In this document: one piece after another, positions 8,214 to 17,422 of the stretch | How positions within the stretch are numbered: the first letter of the stretch is position 1 | Layout of the letters: the number at the start of each line of letters is the position of its first letter | NCBI GenBank assembly: GCA_963929865.1 | Contig: CAWVKK010000042.1 | Location: 14,837-78,836 of the forward strand | Reading direction: 5' to 3' | From: JAGZHZ01 sp963929865 | Lineage (GTDB): Bacteria; Bacillota; Clostridia; Lachnospirales; Lachnospiraceae | DNA length: 64,000 nt | Notes under the pieces: generated by a model | Told to the model about the DNA's origin: nothing | Databases searched by the model: none | What the model saw: only the letters and a program-made list of their open reading frames with translations | Translations under genes and position numbers: made by a program

Positions 8214-11200
8214 ATGAAGAGAAGAAAAGCCTATGCGGCGATTGTGCTTGCCGGACTGATGATGACAAGCACCTGCATGACCTCAATGGCAGCTACGACG
8301 TCAAATGAGATCACACAGAGAGAGAAAGATAACGCAGCGCTTGCCAAGACAGTAGCAGAGGAAGGAATGGTTCTGCTCGAGAACAAGGATCAGGCACTTC
8401 CGGTACAGGAAGAAAACATTGCACTGTTCGGAAACGGCGCGATCCGTACTATCCGCGGCGGCACAGGTTCCGGAGACCCGTTCAACGGAGGACTCAGCGG
8501 CGGCGGAGATGCACTCGTAGACTTAAGCGAGAGATACCACATCAATATCTATGACGCTTTTGTGGCAGCAGGCTACAATGTGACAACATCTGATTTTCTT
8601 CTGGATTTTGCAGAGGGATATGATGAAGAAAAAGTAGCGGCAGGATCTAACCCGATGGCAACCTTTGCTTACCCGGAGATGGAAGTGACAGAGGATCTGA
8701 TCAATCAGGCAAAAGAGGGAACAGACACCGCTATCTATGTCATCAGCCGAAACGCAGGAGAGGGAGCGGACAGAAGCCAGACGACGAAGAGCGGTCAGTC
8801 GATGGATGGAGAGACCTTTGAGGTTGGAGATTATGAACTGACAGAGCTGGAAAAGAAAAATCTGGAATTAGTCGGAAAATCCTTTGACCATGTGATCGTT
8901 GTGCTGAACGTAGGCGGCGTGATGGATACGAACTTCATGAACGAGATCGAAGGACTCGACGCGCTCTTACATATGTCTCAGGCAGGACAGGAAGCAGGAG
9001 CAGCGCTTGTCGATGTTGTGACAGGAAAGACGACTCCTTCCGGAAAACTGACCACTACGTGGGCAAAACAGTACGCAGATTATCCGGCTTCCGCAACATT
9101 TGCGTCCAACGACGGAGATTCTCTGACTGAGGTTTACACAGAAGGCATTTACGTAGGATACCGCTATTTCGACACATTCGGAATTGAACCGGCCTATGAA
9201 TTCGGATACGGTCTGTCCTACACCGATTTTGATACACAGGTGCTCTCCGTAGAGGCAAATGAAGATCAGGTAAGCGTAAAGGTTTCCGTGACCAATACGG
9301 GAGATACGTATGCAGGAAAAGAAGTCGTACAGGTTTACTATTCTGCTCCGGACAGCGAAGCGGCAGAAAAAGAATACCAGGAGCTCGCTGCTTACGCAAA
9401 GACAGATTTACTGCAGCCAGGACAGTCACAGGAACTGACCATCAGCTACAGCACAAAAGATATGGCTTACTATAACGAAACAGAAGCCGCTTATATACTG
9501 GATGCAGGAAACTATGTGATTCGTGTCGGAAATTCTTCCAGAAATACGCACGTAGCAGCTGTACTGTCTCTCGATGAGACCGTAAAGACCGAACAGCTCA
9601 GCAACCAGCTGACCGTTCCGGAGGAGAGCCAGTTTGAAGAACTCTCCAAAGAGGGAGCAACTCCTTACACCTATGAGGGAGAAGCAGACGAGATCGCTTC
9701 CGCACAGACGATCGCTCTGTCAAAAGAAGCATTCGGCGAGCCGGTAAACAACGCTTCCCCATATGATGACGAACGCGTGACAACATACACAACCGACGCT
9801 GCTTACACAGCAAAACAGGATTATGAAGATGTAGAAGTGGTAGAGACAGCAGCAGACGCAAAACTGATCGACGTCTACAACGGAGATGTTTCGATCGAAC
9901 AGTTTGTGGCTCAGATGTCCGTAGAAGAGCTGGCTACATTGAACTGCGGATCCGGATGGGGCGTTGCAAACGAGTACAGCCCGATCGTGGGATCAAACTC
10001 CGACACTATCCCGGGAGCAGCAGGCGAGACGACAGTCAACTACTTTGACTCTTATGGAATTCCGTCCATCGTCGTAGCAGACGGTCCTGGAGGAATCCGT
10101 GTAAAACAGGAATATGAAGCAACCGACGTCAACACCGGAGAGGCAGAGACGTATTATCAGTACTGCACCGCATGGCCGGTATCCGTACTGCGCGGTCAGA
10201 CATGGAACACAGACCTTCTGGAAGAAGTAGGAGAGGCATTTGCGAAAGAACTTGAAGAGATGGGCATCACCATCGTTTTAGGACCAAGCTTAAATATCCA
10301 CAGAGATCCGCTGTGCGGAAGAAACTTTGAGTACTATTCAGAAGATCCGCTGATCTCCGGAACCATGGCGGCAGCAGAGACCATCGGCGTTCAGGAGACA
10401 CCGGGAGTCGGAGCTTGTCTGAAGCACTATGCAGGAAACAACCAGGAGACAGACAGAAATACGACAAACAGCGTTATCAGCGAGCGTACTCTCAGAGAGA
10501 TCTACCTCAAAGGATTTGAGATTGCAGTCAAGGCTTCCCAGCCGATGTCCATCATGACATCCTACAACCTCATAAACGGAACTCCGGCAGCAGACAGCTA
10601 TGACTTATGTACGGATCTTCCGAGAGGAGAATGGGGATTTGACGGACTGATCATGACAGACTGGAACGGAGGATCTTCCACACCGTCCATTTCCATGCAC
10701 GCAGGAAACGATATGATCATGCCTGGCGGAACAGACAGAGCGCTCAACATCGCAGGCGGCGTTCAGGATTTGGCACCGGCATTCGACGAGAGAGGACAGG
10801 TTGGAGAAACCTCTACTCTGATGTTTGGTTCTGTCGACGTATACTCCGCTGACTGGGGCGAATTTACATTAGACCCGAACGGAACAGATGAAGCTGTTGC
10901 AGAACTCGGCGCTGACTATACGGCGACTGTAAGCGAAGACGGACAGATTCTTGTAAACGGCGAGCCGATCTACAAAGAATACGTTGCAGAAGCTTGGGGA
11001 CAGCCTGGAGAATACCAGACTCCTGTTACCACAGAGGATGCGACTGTAAGCGAAGACGGAAAACAGATTATCTATCACGGAACATATCCGGAAGACAATA
11101 TCTGCATCGGAGATATCCAGAGATGTGTTATGAACAACTTAAGAGTTATCATGAACTCAATCGCAATGGAGACATTCTACGGTGAAGATCAGGTGACGAT

Positions 11201-11267
11201 CACAAAATGGGCAGAAGGACGCGAGTTAGTAAACCCGGTTTCTGTAGAAAAAAGTGACGTACAGTAA
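8214..11267 (+). CDS. Secreted GH3 glycosidase with permuted domains
   Basis: A 1017-residue glycoside hydrolase family 3 enzyme, probably a beta-glucosidase or beta-xylosidase. A signal peptide spans about residues 1-27 (cleavage near SMA-ATT). The domain order is swapped compared with most GH3 enzymes. A GH3 C-terminal domain comes first (about 40-310), then a fibronectin-III-like domain (about 340-450), a linker, and then the GH3 N-terminal barrel (about 570-860). The barrel carries the KHYAGNNQE motif and the nucleophile Asp816 in MTDWNG. Permuted GH3 enzymes are known from rumen and gut clostridia. No wall-anchor motif is visible at the C-terminus, so release or loose association is likely. 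The barrel is followed by a C-terminal region with beta character. Codon choice suggests strong expression. A GGGGGAC site precedes the ATG. Confidence 0.9.
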   Translation: MKRRKAYAAIVLAGLMMTSTCMTSMAATTSNEITQREKDNAALAKTVAEEGMVLLENKDQALPVQEENIALFGNGAIRTIRGGTGSGDPFNGGLSGGGDALVDLSERYHINIYDAFVAAGYNVTTSDFLLDFAEGYDEEKVAAGSNPMATFAYPEMEVTEDLINQAKEGTDTAIYVISRNAGEGADRSQTTKSGQSMDGETFEVGDYELTELEKKNLELVGKSFDHVIVVLNVGGVMDTNFMNEIEGLDALLHMSQAGQEAGAALVDVVTGKTTPSGKLTTTWAKQYADYPASATFASNDGDSLTEVYTEGIYVGYRYFDTFGIEPAYEFGYGLSYTDFDTQVLSVEANEDQVSVKVSVTNTGDTYAGKEVVQVYYSAPDSEAAEKEYQELAAYAKTDLLQPGQSQELTISYSTKDMAYYNETEAAYILDAGNYVIRVGNSSRNTHVAAVLSLDETVKTEQLSNQLTVPEESQFEELSKEGATPYTYEGEADEIASAQTIALSKEAFGEPVNNASPYDDERVTTYTTDAAYTAKQDYEDVEVVETAADAKLIDVYNGDVSIEQFVAQMSVEELATLNCGSGWGVANEYSPIVGSNSDTIPGAAGETTVNYFDSYGIPSIVVADGPGGIRVKQEYEATDVNTGEAETYYQYCTAWPVSVLRGQTWNTDLLEEVGEAFAKELEEMGITIVLGPSLNIHRDPLCGRNFEYYSEDPLISGTMAAAETIGVQETPGVGACLKHYAGNNQETDRNTTNSVISERTLREIYLKGFEIAVKASQPMSIMTSYNLINGTPAADSYDLCTDLPRGEWGFDGLIMTDWNGGSSTPSISMHAGNDMIMPGGTDRALNIAGGVQDLAPAFDERGQVGETSTLMFGSVDVYSADWGEFTLDPNGTDEAVAELGADYTATVSEDGQILVNGEPIYKEYVAEAWGQPGEYQTPVTTEDATVSEDGKQIIYHGTYPEDNICIGDIQRCVMNNLRVIMNSIAMETFYGEDQVTITKWAEGRELVNPVSVEKSDVQ

Positions 11268-11300
11268 AAGACAACCCATAAAATCATAAAACAGAGTTAC

Positions 11301-11343
11301 ATTTGGGGCGCCCTCCGCAAGGAGAGCGCCCCAAATGGTTTTT
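11301..11343 (+). terminator. Intrinsic terminator after the GH3 gene
   Basis: A 16-bp stem with one mismatch (11301-11316 with 11321-11336) closes on a GCAA tetraloop. The run GGTTTTT follows. It sits between convergent genes; the opposite strand has only a weak T tract. Confidence 0.85.
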
Positions 11344-11391
11344 CCGAGGAGAGAGAAGATTGCGTGTGAAGCGCTTTCTTCCGGATTTTTT

Positions 11392-12165
11392 TCAGACCTG
11401 AGAAAACGAAGAGAATTTCTGGCGGAATTCCTTGGGAGAAAATCCCGTCTCTTCCTTCACGCACTTCGCAAAATAGGAAAAATTCTGGTAGCCGCATTTT
11501 AACGCGACCGTCTGGATCTGCATTTCCGTGTACTGCAGAAGAAATCTTGCCTTTTCCATCCTCTTCTTCGAGACATAGTCAGGAAGACTCATGCCGACCT
11601 CGCGCTTAAAGCATTTGGCCAGGTAGTCCGGGTTGACAAAAAAGCGGGAGGCAAGCTCTTTCCTGGAATAGCTGCACTCCGGGTGCTGATCGATCATCTG
11701 TGTGATCTGACCGACCGCATTGAGGACAGAAGAAAGATCCTCCTTCCTGGAATAGGAGGCGGCAGGATCAGGCTGCTTCGCCTGCGGCTGCTGCTCTAAG
11801 GTAAAGCGGACTGCGCTCTCTAAAACCGTCTGAAGCTGCTCGGAGGATACCGGCTTTAGCAGATAGTCGAAAACACGGTAGCGGATCCCCTCGGCGGCAT
11901 ACTGAAAGTCGGCATGGCACGTCAAAAGAATGGAAGTGATGGAGCGCTTCTCCTCCTTGATCCACTTAAGCAGGTCAAATCCGGATCCGCCCGGCATTTC
12001 AATGTCGCAGATCAGAATCGATACGGAATGATTCTGCAGATACCCGATGGCGTCCGCGACATCGCAGCACGTATGAACCGAGTCAAAAGAAAGCGGAAGC
12101 TCCAGAATCTGAAGCCTGAGCGCTTCCAGGGTAAAAATTTCATCGTCAACTAATAAAAGATTCAC
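11392..12165 (-). CDS. AraC-type response regulator (YesN-like)
   Basis: A 257-residue response regulator. The receiver domain covers residues 1-120, with the acidic pair DDE at 7-9, phospho-acceptor Asp54 in ICDIEMPGG and a conserved Lys in LLKPVS near 108. A linker leads to an AraC/XylS double helix-turn-helix DNA-binding domain at about 155-255. This is the cognate partner of the histidine kinase gene, whose stop it overlaps (ATGA, 12162-12165). YesMN-type systems usually respond to extracellular carbohydrates and activate glycosidase or sugar transporter genes. The convergent GH3 gene and the nearby sugar-binding lipoprotein are likely targets, but I see no defined operator. Confidence 0.93.
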   Translation of the reverse strand: MNLLLVDDEIFTLEALRLQILELPLSFDSVHTCCDVADAIGYLQNHSVSILICDIEMPGGSGFDLLKWIKEEKRSITSILLTCHADFQYAAEGIRYRVFDYLLKPVSSEQLQTVLESAVRFTLEQQPQAKQPDPAASYSRKEDLSSVLNAVGQITQMIDQHPECSYSRKELASRFFVNPDYLAKCFKREVGMSLPDYVSKKRMEKARFLLQYTEMQIQTVALKCGYQNFSYFAKCVKEETGFSPKEFRQKFSSFSQV

Positions 12166-13895
12166 GTAAAATCCCTCCTCTGAAAAGGAGACGGCAGATG
12201 GATCAGAACAACAGCGCCGCCCGTCTCGACATCATTAGAAAATTTCAAATATGCATGTCCTTTATAAATATGGTATAGCCTTCGCTTTACATTTTCAATC
12301 CCGATATGGCGCTCACCCGAATCCGGCAGAATCAGCCCGGACAGATCCGACGGATCGGATCGGGCGTTTAGGCGCTCTAAGAGCGCAGGGTCAAATCCGG
12401 GGCCGTTGTCCTTGACCAAAATCTCAGCGGAGTCTTCCCCGCAGTGGACTACAATGGAGATGGCGAGCTCAGTTTTTCGGTTAAACCCATATTTAATGCT
12501 GTTTTCCACAAAGGTCTGAATCGTCAGAATCGGAATCTGCATCTCATCGAGATCTCCGTAGACCTGCAAGGAAAAATGAAACTGGGCGGAGAGACGCAGC
12601 TCCTGGATATGGAGATAATTTTTTGTGTGCTCCAGCTCTTCTCTGACGGGCGCCAGCTCGTCCGCAGCGTGGAAAACATAGCGGAAATAGTGGATTAAGC
12701 TGGTCGCCATCTCTGTGATCAGATCGTAATGCTTTGTCGCCACCATACTGCAGATCAGATTTAAAGAGTTCAAAAAGAAGTGCGGCTTGATCTGCATGGT
12801 GAGATACTGAATCTGAATGTTTGTCTTTTCCAGCTCCTCCTCATAGACACGGATTTTCAGATTCTGAATCTCCTGTATCATCTCGTTAAAGGCAAGCGTT
12901 ACCTGCGAGAACTCATCCTTAGAAGGCGGCAGAGAGATCTGAGTGGAAAAATCCCCTTTCTTCACAGCGAGAATTCCGTCTAAGAGCCTTTTAAGAGGCG
13001 GAAAAATCTGCCTTAAGAGAAACAGCATCGTCACAAAGATCAGCAGAAAGCAGACGATGTACAGCCAATAAAAAATAGAGCGGAACGGCATCGTCTTCTG
13101 CAGAAAATCTTTCTGCGGAATACAGAGCGTCAGGCGGAAATTTCCGGCGAAGGAGTCGGAGTGGCTGTACATGCAGTTCTCGGTGGAGAAATCCTGCTCC
13201 GTCAGCAGATACCATTCTGGCTCGGAGGCGTCCAGAGCGGACAAAAAGATCGCCGCGTTCTCAAAGAGACTCAGTCTGCTCAGCGGCTCGAGGAGCTGCG
13301 TGTCGGTAATCCAGGCTCCCATATACGTCTGACGATAATACAAGATTTCAATCAGAAAAATTTTTCCCTGGATGGAGACGGGATACCAGTAGGCAATCTG
13401 CGGGCGGGAGTCCCCGTCCGTCTCCTTCGCCTGATACTGTTCGATGTAATCCTGGAGCGCAAGTCTGTGCGTGTACGATTCTTTTTTCTGCGACTTCATG
13501 ATCAGCGTGTCGGTATCAGGGGAATAGAAAAACAAGCCGCCGATATTTTTGTAGGTGGTCAGAAAATTTTGCATATCTGACATAAGGGAAAGCTGCGCGA
13601 CATAGCTCTCCTGGGAATTTTCCCGGAAGATATAGCGGTCTGAGGCATGGCTGGAGATCGAAGTCAGGAGATAGGAGGAGACATGCTCCAGCTCGTAATC
13701 CATCCACTGCTGGTAGACGCTGAGCGTATCGTCTGTATTTTCAAGCGTCTGATCTGTCAGAGCCTTTGAGCTGTAGAGGTGAAAAAAGAGAAAGACAAAA
13801 AACGAAAAAAAGCAGATGACAGCGCAGATAAAAAGAAATTTTGCGCGGATCGTGGAAAAATAGCGCGGAAATCGGAAATGTGCTGTTTTAATCAT
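12162..13895 (-). CDS. Sensor histidine kinase, YesM/HPK7 type
   Basis: A 577-residue membrane sensor kinase. Transmembrane segment 1 is at about residues 17-40 and segment 2 at about 272-297, enclosing an extracellular sensor domain of roughly 230 residues that is probably dCache-like. A HAMP domain follows (about 300-350). Next comes a His_kinase domain with the phospho-acceptor His372 in the QIKPHFFLNSLN motif, then a HATPase with the N box FVENSIKYG (462-470) and G box DNGPG (496-500). This motif set defines the YesM/LytS-like class. It is the first gene of a two-gene leftward operon with the AraC-type regulator. Its ligand is probably a sugar or oligosaccharide, judging from the neighbours. 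Confidence 0.93.
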   Translation of the reverse strand: MIKTAHFRFPRYFSTIRAKFLFICAVICFFSFFVFLFFHLYSSKALTDQTLENTDDTLSVYQQWMDYELEHVSSYLLTSISSHASDRYIFRENSQESYVAQLSLMSDMQNFLTTYKNIGGLFFYSPDTDTLIMKSQKKESYTHRLALQDYIEQYQAKETDGDSRPQIAYWYPVSIQGKIFLIEILYYRQTYMGAWITDTQLLEPLSRLSLFENAAIFLSALDASEPEWYLLTEQDFSTENCMYSHSDSFAGNFRLTLCIPQKDFLQKTMPFRSIFYWLYIVCFLLIFVTMLFLLRQIFPPLKRLLDGILAVKKGDFSTQISLPPSKDEFSQVTLAFNEMIQEIQNLKIRVYEEELEKTNIQIQYLTMQIKPHFFLNSLNLICSMVATKHYDLITEMATSLIHYFRYVFHAADELAPVREELEHTKNYLHIQELRLSAQFHFSLQVYGDLDEMQIPILTIQTFVENSIKYGFNRKTELAISIVVHCGEDSAEILVKDNGPGFDPALLERLNARSDPSDLSGLILPDSGERHIGIENVKRRLYHIYKGHAYLKFSNDVETGGAVVLIHLPSPFQRRDFT

Positions 13896-13955
13896 AACAA
13901 GTCCCCCAAAATCAATCGGTTTTTATTTTATTGTAACACAGACAAAAAAATCTCA

Positions 13956-13987
13956 CAACAAAAACAGGCAGCCCCAAAGGGCTGCCC
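13956..13987 (-). terminator. Intrinsic terminator of the ABC-F gene
   Basis: On the minus strand, GGCAGCCC pairs with GGGCTGCC (13967-13974 and 13979-13986), followed by a TGTTTTTGTT tract. It lies just beyond the stop codon of the leftward ABC-F gene. Confidence 0.8.
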
Positions 13988-14014
13988 GTCCTATGAAATG
14001 CGGGGAAGAAACGA

Positions 14015-15658
14015 TCAGTTGTCTTCTTCCGCCACGCTGGCGTCCACGGTGTAAACCTGGCGCTTTCTTGCCATGACATCGCTGGCAAGGTATTCGTCGT
14101 ATGTTGTGATCTTGTCAATCAAAGTTCCGTTTGGAAGAATCTCCATGATGCGGTTTGCCGTCGTCTCGACAATCTGATGATCGTGAGAAGAAAACAAGAT
14201 GACGCCGGGGAACTTGATCATGCCGTTGTTCAGGGCGGTGATCGATTCCATATCGAGATGGTTTGTAGGCTCGTCGAAGACGAGGACATTGGCGCCCGAG
14301 ATCATCATCTTGGAGAGAAGGCAGCGCACCTTTTCTCCACCGGACAATACCTTGACTTTCTTCACGCCGTCGTCGCCGGCAAAAAGCATACGCCCGAGGA
14401 AGCCGCGCACGTACGTCATATCCTTAATCTCGGAGAACTGCGTCAGCCAGTCTACGATGGTCAGATCGTTGTTGAACTCCTCAGTGCTGTCTTTTGGGAA
14501 ATAGGCCTGAGTCGTCGTGATGCCCCACTTAAAGGTTCCGCTGTCCGGCTCCATCTCTCCCATCAGGATCTTAAAGAGCGTCGTCTTGGCGAGCTCATTT
14601 CCGCCCACAAACGCAACCTTGTCGTCGTGATTCAGCGTAAACGTCAGATCGTCGAGCACCTTGACGCCGTCAATCGTCTTTGTCAGACCCTCCACGCAGA
14701 GCACTTCATTTCCGATCTCACGGTTGGGGCGGAAATCGATGTAGGGATATTTTCTGCTGGAAGGACGAATCTCGTCGAGCTGGATTTTTTCAAGCGCGCG
14801 CTTTCTGGAGGTCGCCTGCTTCGACTTTGAGGCGTTGGCGCTGAAGCGGGAGATAAATTCCTGGAGCTCTTTGATCTTTTCTTCCTTCTTCTTGTTTGCC
14901 TCCTTCATCTGGCGGATCATCAGCTGGCTCGATTCATACCAGAAGTCATAGTTTCCGGCATAGAGCTGGATTTTTCCATAGTCGATATCCGCGATCTGCG
15001 TGCAGACCTTATTTAAAAAGTAACGGTCGTGGGACACCACAATGACCGTGTTGTCGAAATTGATCAGGAATTCCTCGAGCCATTCGATGGCGTCTAAATC
15101 CAGGTGGTTTGTCGGCTCGTCGAGGAGCAGGATGTCAGGATTTCCGAACAGAGCCTGGGCGAGGAGAACCTTCACCTTCTCATTTCCGTTTAAGTCGCGC
15201 ATCGTGGCATAGTGCAGGTCTGTCTCAATGCCGAGCCCGTTCAGCAAGGTGGCGGCGTCGGACTCCGCCTCCCATCCGTTCATCTCCGCAAACTCGCCTT
15301 CGAGCTCGCTGGCGCGGATGCCGTCTTCGTCGGAGAAGTCCTCCTTGGCATAGATGGCTTCTTTCTCCTTCATAATGTCATACAGGCGCTGATTTCCCAT
15401 AATGACCGTATCCATTACCGAATAATTATCATATTTAAAATGATCCTGCTGCAGAAAAGAGAGGCGCTGACCGGGGGTGATGGAGATGTCTCCCTTCGTC
15501 GTATCGAGCTGACCGGACAAAATCTTTAAGAACGTAGATTTTCCCGCTCCGTTGGCGCCAATCAGTCCGTAGCAGTTTCCTTCTGTAAACTTGATATTTA
15601 CATCTTCGAACAATGCTTTTTTTCCAATTCTCAGGGTCACATTATTTGCACTTATCAT
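14015..15658 (-). CDS. ABC-F family ATPase, YkpA/YbiT type
   Basis: A 547-residue soluble protein with two ABC nucleotide-binding domains and no membrane segments, characteristic of the ABC-F translation-factor family. Domain 1 has Walker A GANGAGKST (near residue 35) and Walker B LLLDEPTNHLD. The inter-domain linker (about 245-310) is long and basic, and in ABC-F proteins this element reaches the ribosomal tRNA sites. Domain 2 has signature LSGGEK and Walker B VFDEPTNHLD. Two motifs differ from the textbook form: the signature of domain 1 is LNGNEK, and the P-loop of domain 2 is GGNELAKTT, with Ala in place of the last Gly. I believe these changes recur in this subfamily. The role is probably translation support or antibiotic tolerance; the exact function is unknown. 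Confidence 0.9.
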   Translation of the reverse strand: MISANNVTLRIGKKALFEDVNIKFTEGNCYGLIGANGAGKSTFLKILSGQLDTTKGDISITPGQRLSFLQQDHFKYDNYSVMDTVIMGNQRLYDIMKEKEAIYAKEDFSDEDGIRASELEGEFAEMNGWEAESDAATLLNGLGIETDLHYATMRDLNGNEKVKVLLAQALFGNPDILLLDEPTNHLDLDAIEWLEEFLINFDNTVIVVSHDRYFLNKVCTQIADIDYGKIQLYAGNYDFWYESSQLMIRQMKEANKKKEEKIKELQEFISRFSANASKSKQATSRKRALEKIQLDEIRPSSRKYPYIDFRPNREIGNEVLCVEGLTKTIDGVKVLDDLTFTLNHDDKVAFVGGNELAKTTLFKILMGEMEPDSGTFKWGITTTQAYFPKDSTEEFNNDLTIVDWLTQFSEIKDMTYVRGFLGRMLFAGDDGVKKVKVLSGGEKVRCLLSKMMISGANVLVFDEPTNHLDMESITALNNGMIKFPGVILFSSHDHQIVETTANRIMEILPNGTLIDKITTYDEYLASDVMARKRQVYTVDASVAEEDN

Positions 15659-15760
15659 TTTATAACCACATAATCCTTTCTCTATAATCCTGTAATGGTT
15701 GCAAATTCTCTTCTATTGTACCCGAAATGCGGAAAAAAGCAAGTGGGAAATGGCTTTTCC

Positions 15761-15789
15761 TTTCAAAAGAAGGAAAAACATGGTATGAT
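15761..15789 (+). promoter_or_regulatory. Promoter of the ABC exporter genes
   Basis: An extended -10, TGgTATGAT, occupies 15781-15789, with a poor -35 (TTTCAA, 15761-15766) 17 bases upstream. It is about 60 bases before the GTG start of the ATPase gene. Confidence 0.5.
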
Positions 15790-15851
15790 AAAAGCGATTT
15801 TATTTTTTGGCTGAAGGGCGGAAAAATCAGATGGGGAAAGGGTGAGAGAAC

Positions 15852-16589
15852 GTGCAGAAAAATGCAGTTGTTGCGCAGCAGCTTTACTATTCGCGCTGTG
15901 GAAAGGTGCTGGTCAGAAGCGGAAACCTGGTTGTGCCGGAGCGGGAGATCTATGCTCTGGTGGGACCGGACGGGTGCGGAAAGACGAGCCTGCTTCAGCT
16001 CGTAAGCGGAATGGAAAAGCCGCAGAGAGGAATCCTGGCGCTGTTTGGAAATGCAGAGCCTTCCGCACAGGAGTACCGGAGAGTCGGAGCAGTCTGGGAG
16101 CAGGGAGGATTTTACGCGGCGATGAGCGCAAAGGCGAATCTGAAAATGAAAGCGCTTGCGTTTGGAAATTACAAGAAAGATCTGGTGGAAGCGGCGCTGC
16201 GGATCACCGGTCTGGAAAAAATAGCGAGAAAGCGGGTCAGATCGTACAGCGGCGCGGAAAAGCTCAGGCTTGCCTTTGCGATGGCGATTATAGGAAGCCC
16301 GAAGCTGCTTGTGGTGGACGAGGCGTTCGACAGACTTTCCACAGAAGAGAGAGCCGCTTTCTTCAAGATGCTGAGAGGATTCCGGACAAAATACAAGATG
16401 ACGGTTGTGATCGCGGCAAGATCGACAGACAGCGTCAAAGAGATCGCGACGTGGTATGGAATCATGGAGAGAGGCAGCGTCATCTCACAGTTTCCGGCGG
16501 AAGAACTGCAAAGCTATGAGGAAGAGACAGAAAGACCGGCGCAGCCGCACAACCCGGAGAAAACCGGAAAAGGAAGGAGAAAGGCATGA
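15852..16589 (+). CDS. ABC exporter ATPase with altered switch motif
   Basis: A 245-residue ABC ATPase of the bacitracin/lantibiotic-exporter style. Walker A is GPDGCGKT (38-45), the signature is YSGAEK, and Walker B is LLVVDEAF. The position of the switch histidine, usually SSH after Walker B, appears to be AAR here, so the H-loop residue is probably missing. The C-terminus is an extra charged tail rich in Pro, Glu and Lys. The start is GTG at 15852. The next gene, a membrane protein, overlaps by four bases (ATGA), so the two form a transporter unit. Because the switch residue is altered, activity may be reduced or regulatory. Substrate unknown. Confidence 0.82.
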   Translation: MQKNAVVAQQLYYSRCGKVLVRSGNLVVPEREIYALVGPDGCGKTSLLQLVSGMEKPQRGILALFGNAEPSAQEYRRVGAVWEQGGFYAAMSAKANLKMKALAFGNYKKDLVEAALRITGLEKIARKRVRSYSGAEKLRLAFAMAIIGSPKLLVVDEAFDRLSTEERAAFFKMLRGFRTKYKMTVVIAARSTDSVKEIATWYGIMERGSVISQFPAEELQSYEEETERPAQPHNPEKTGKGRRKA

Positions 16590-17308
16590 TTGATCTTTTA
16601 AAAGCGGACTGGTATCGCCTGAGGCGGTGGAACGTATGGTATCTGTGGATACTGGCGGTGATCGGCGCGGATCTGCTGTGTGAGGCAGTCAAAAGAATTA
16701 TTTGGCACAGGCAGAGCAGTTTTCTGCAGATGATGATCTCAGGGACAGAACAAAAAATAGTGTTTGCCGCGGCGGGAAGTCTGGTGGCGCTCTATCTGTT
16801 TGAGGAAAGAGAAAGCGGATTTTTAAAACAGACGCAGCCGCTGTGTCCGAAATGGAAGCATATCGCCGAAAAGATGATATTCGCTGCGCTGACGGCGCTG
16901 TTTTTTGAGGCTCTCGTTTTCGCGGAACACCTTGCAAAAGCAGTCTATTTTAAGACGGCGTGGACGGGGGTGGAACTGATTGAAGCAGAGGCGTTTTTTG
17001 TGGGAGGCGTCTTTTTATGCACGGCGTTTGGGACAGCGGCGCTGTGCCTGATGGAATGGCTCAAGAGCGTCTGGCCGTCCGTCATTGTGCTGTGCCTCTT
17101 TGTGTGGGGATGGCCGTTCCACCTTGCCTTTGAGAAAATGCTGAGCGTATTTGAGGCGGAGACGATTCTCAGATACGGAATGTTTGAGACGTTTGCAGCG
17201 TTTAGCCAGAACATTGAGGAGGGAAGCTTTTTGCAGGTCATTTTCGTCTCATGCGTCTGGATAATCGGATTTGGAGGCTTCGCGTTTTTGGGGAGACTGA
17301 GGCGGTAG
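16586..17308 (+). CDS. ABC-2-like membrane permease
   Basis: A 240-residue integral membrane protein with about six hydrophobic segments (roughly residues 14-33, 47-65, 88-108, 130-150, 163-185 and 215-236). It resembles the membrane half of small ABC-2 type exporters, with a short cytoplasmic N-terminus (MIDLLKADWYRLRR). It overlaps the stop of the ATPase gene by four bases, so translation is coupled. The pair probably exports a peptide or small hydrophobic compound or gives self-protection, but no substrate gene is visible nearby. Confidence 0.8.
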   Translation: MIDLLKADWYRLRRWNVWYLWILAVIGADLLCEAVKRIIWHRQSSFLQMMISGTEQKIVFAAAGSLVALYLFEERESGFLKQTQPLCPKWKHIAEKMIFAALTALFFEALVFAEHLAKAVYFKTAWTGVELIEAEAFFVGGVFLCTAFGTAALCLMEWLKSVWPSVIVLCLFVWGWPFHLAFEKMLSVFEAETILRYGMFETFAAFSQNIEEGSFLQVIFVSCVWIIGFGGFAFLGRLRR

Positions 17309-17345
17309 CGGCGGGAGGAGGTTTTTTATAAAGCCGCGCTTCTGA

Positions 17346-17379
17346 AAAAGAACAGGCGCAGAGGTCCGCCCTCTGCGCC
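17346..17379 (-). terminator. Intrinsic terminator of the duplicated-domain lipoprotein gene
   Basis: On the minus strand, a perfect 9-bp stem (17355-17363 with 17371-17379) is followed by GTTCTTTTTC. It lies between the convergent exporter operon and the leftward lipoprotein gene. Confidence 0.78.
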
Positions 17380-17422
17380 ATGTCTGATCTGCATGTCTTT
17401 TGAAAAGAATCTCAAAAAAATC

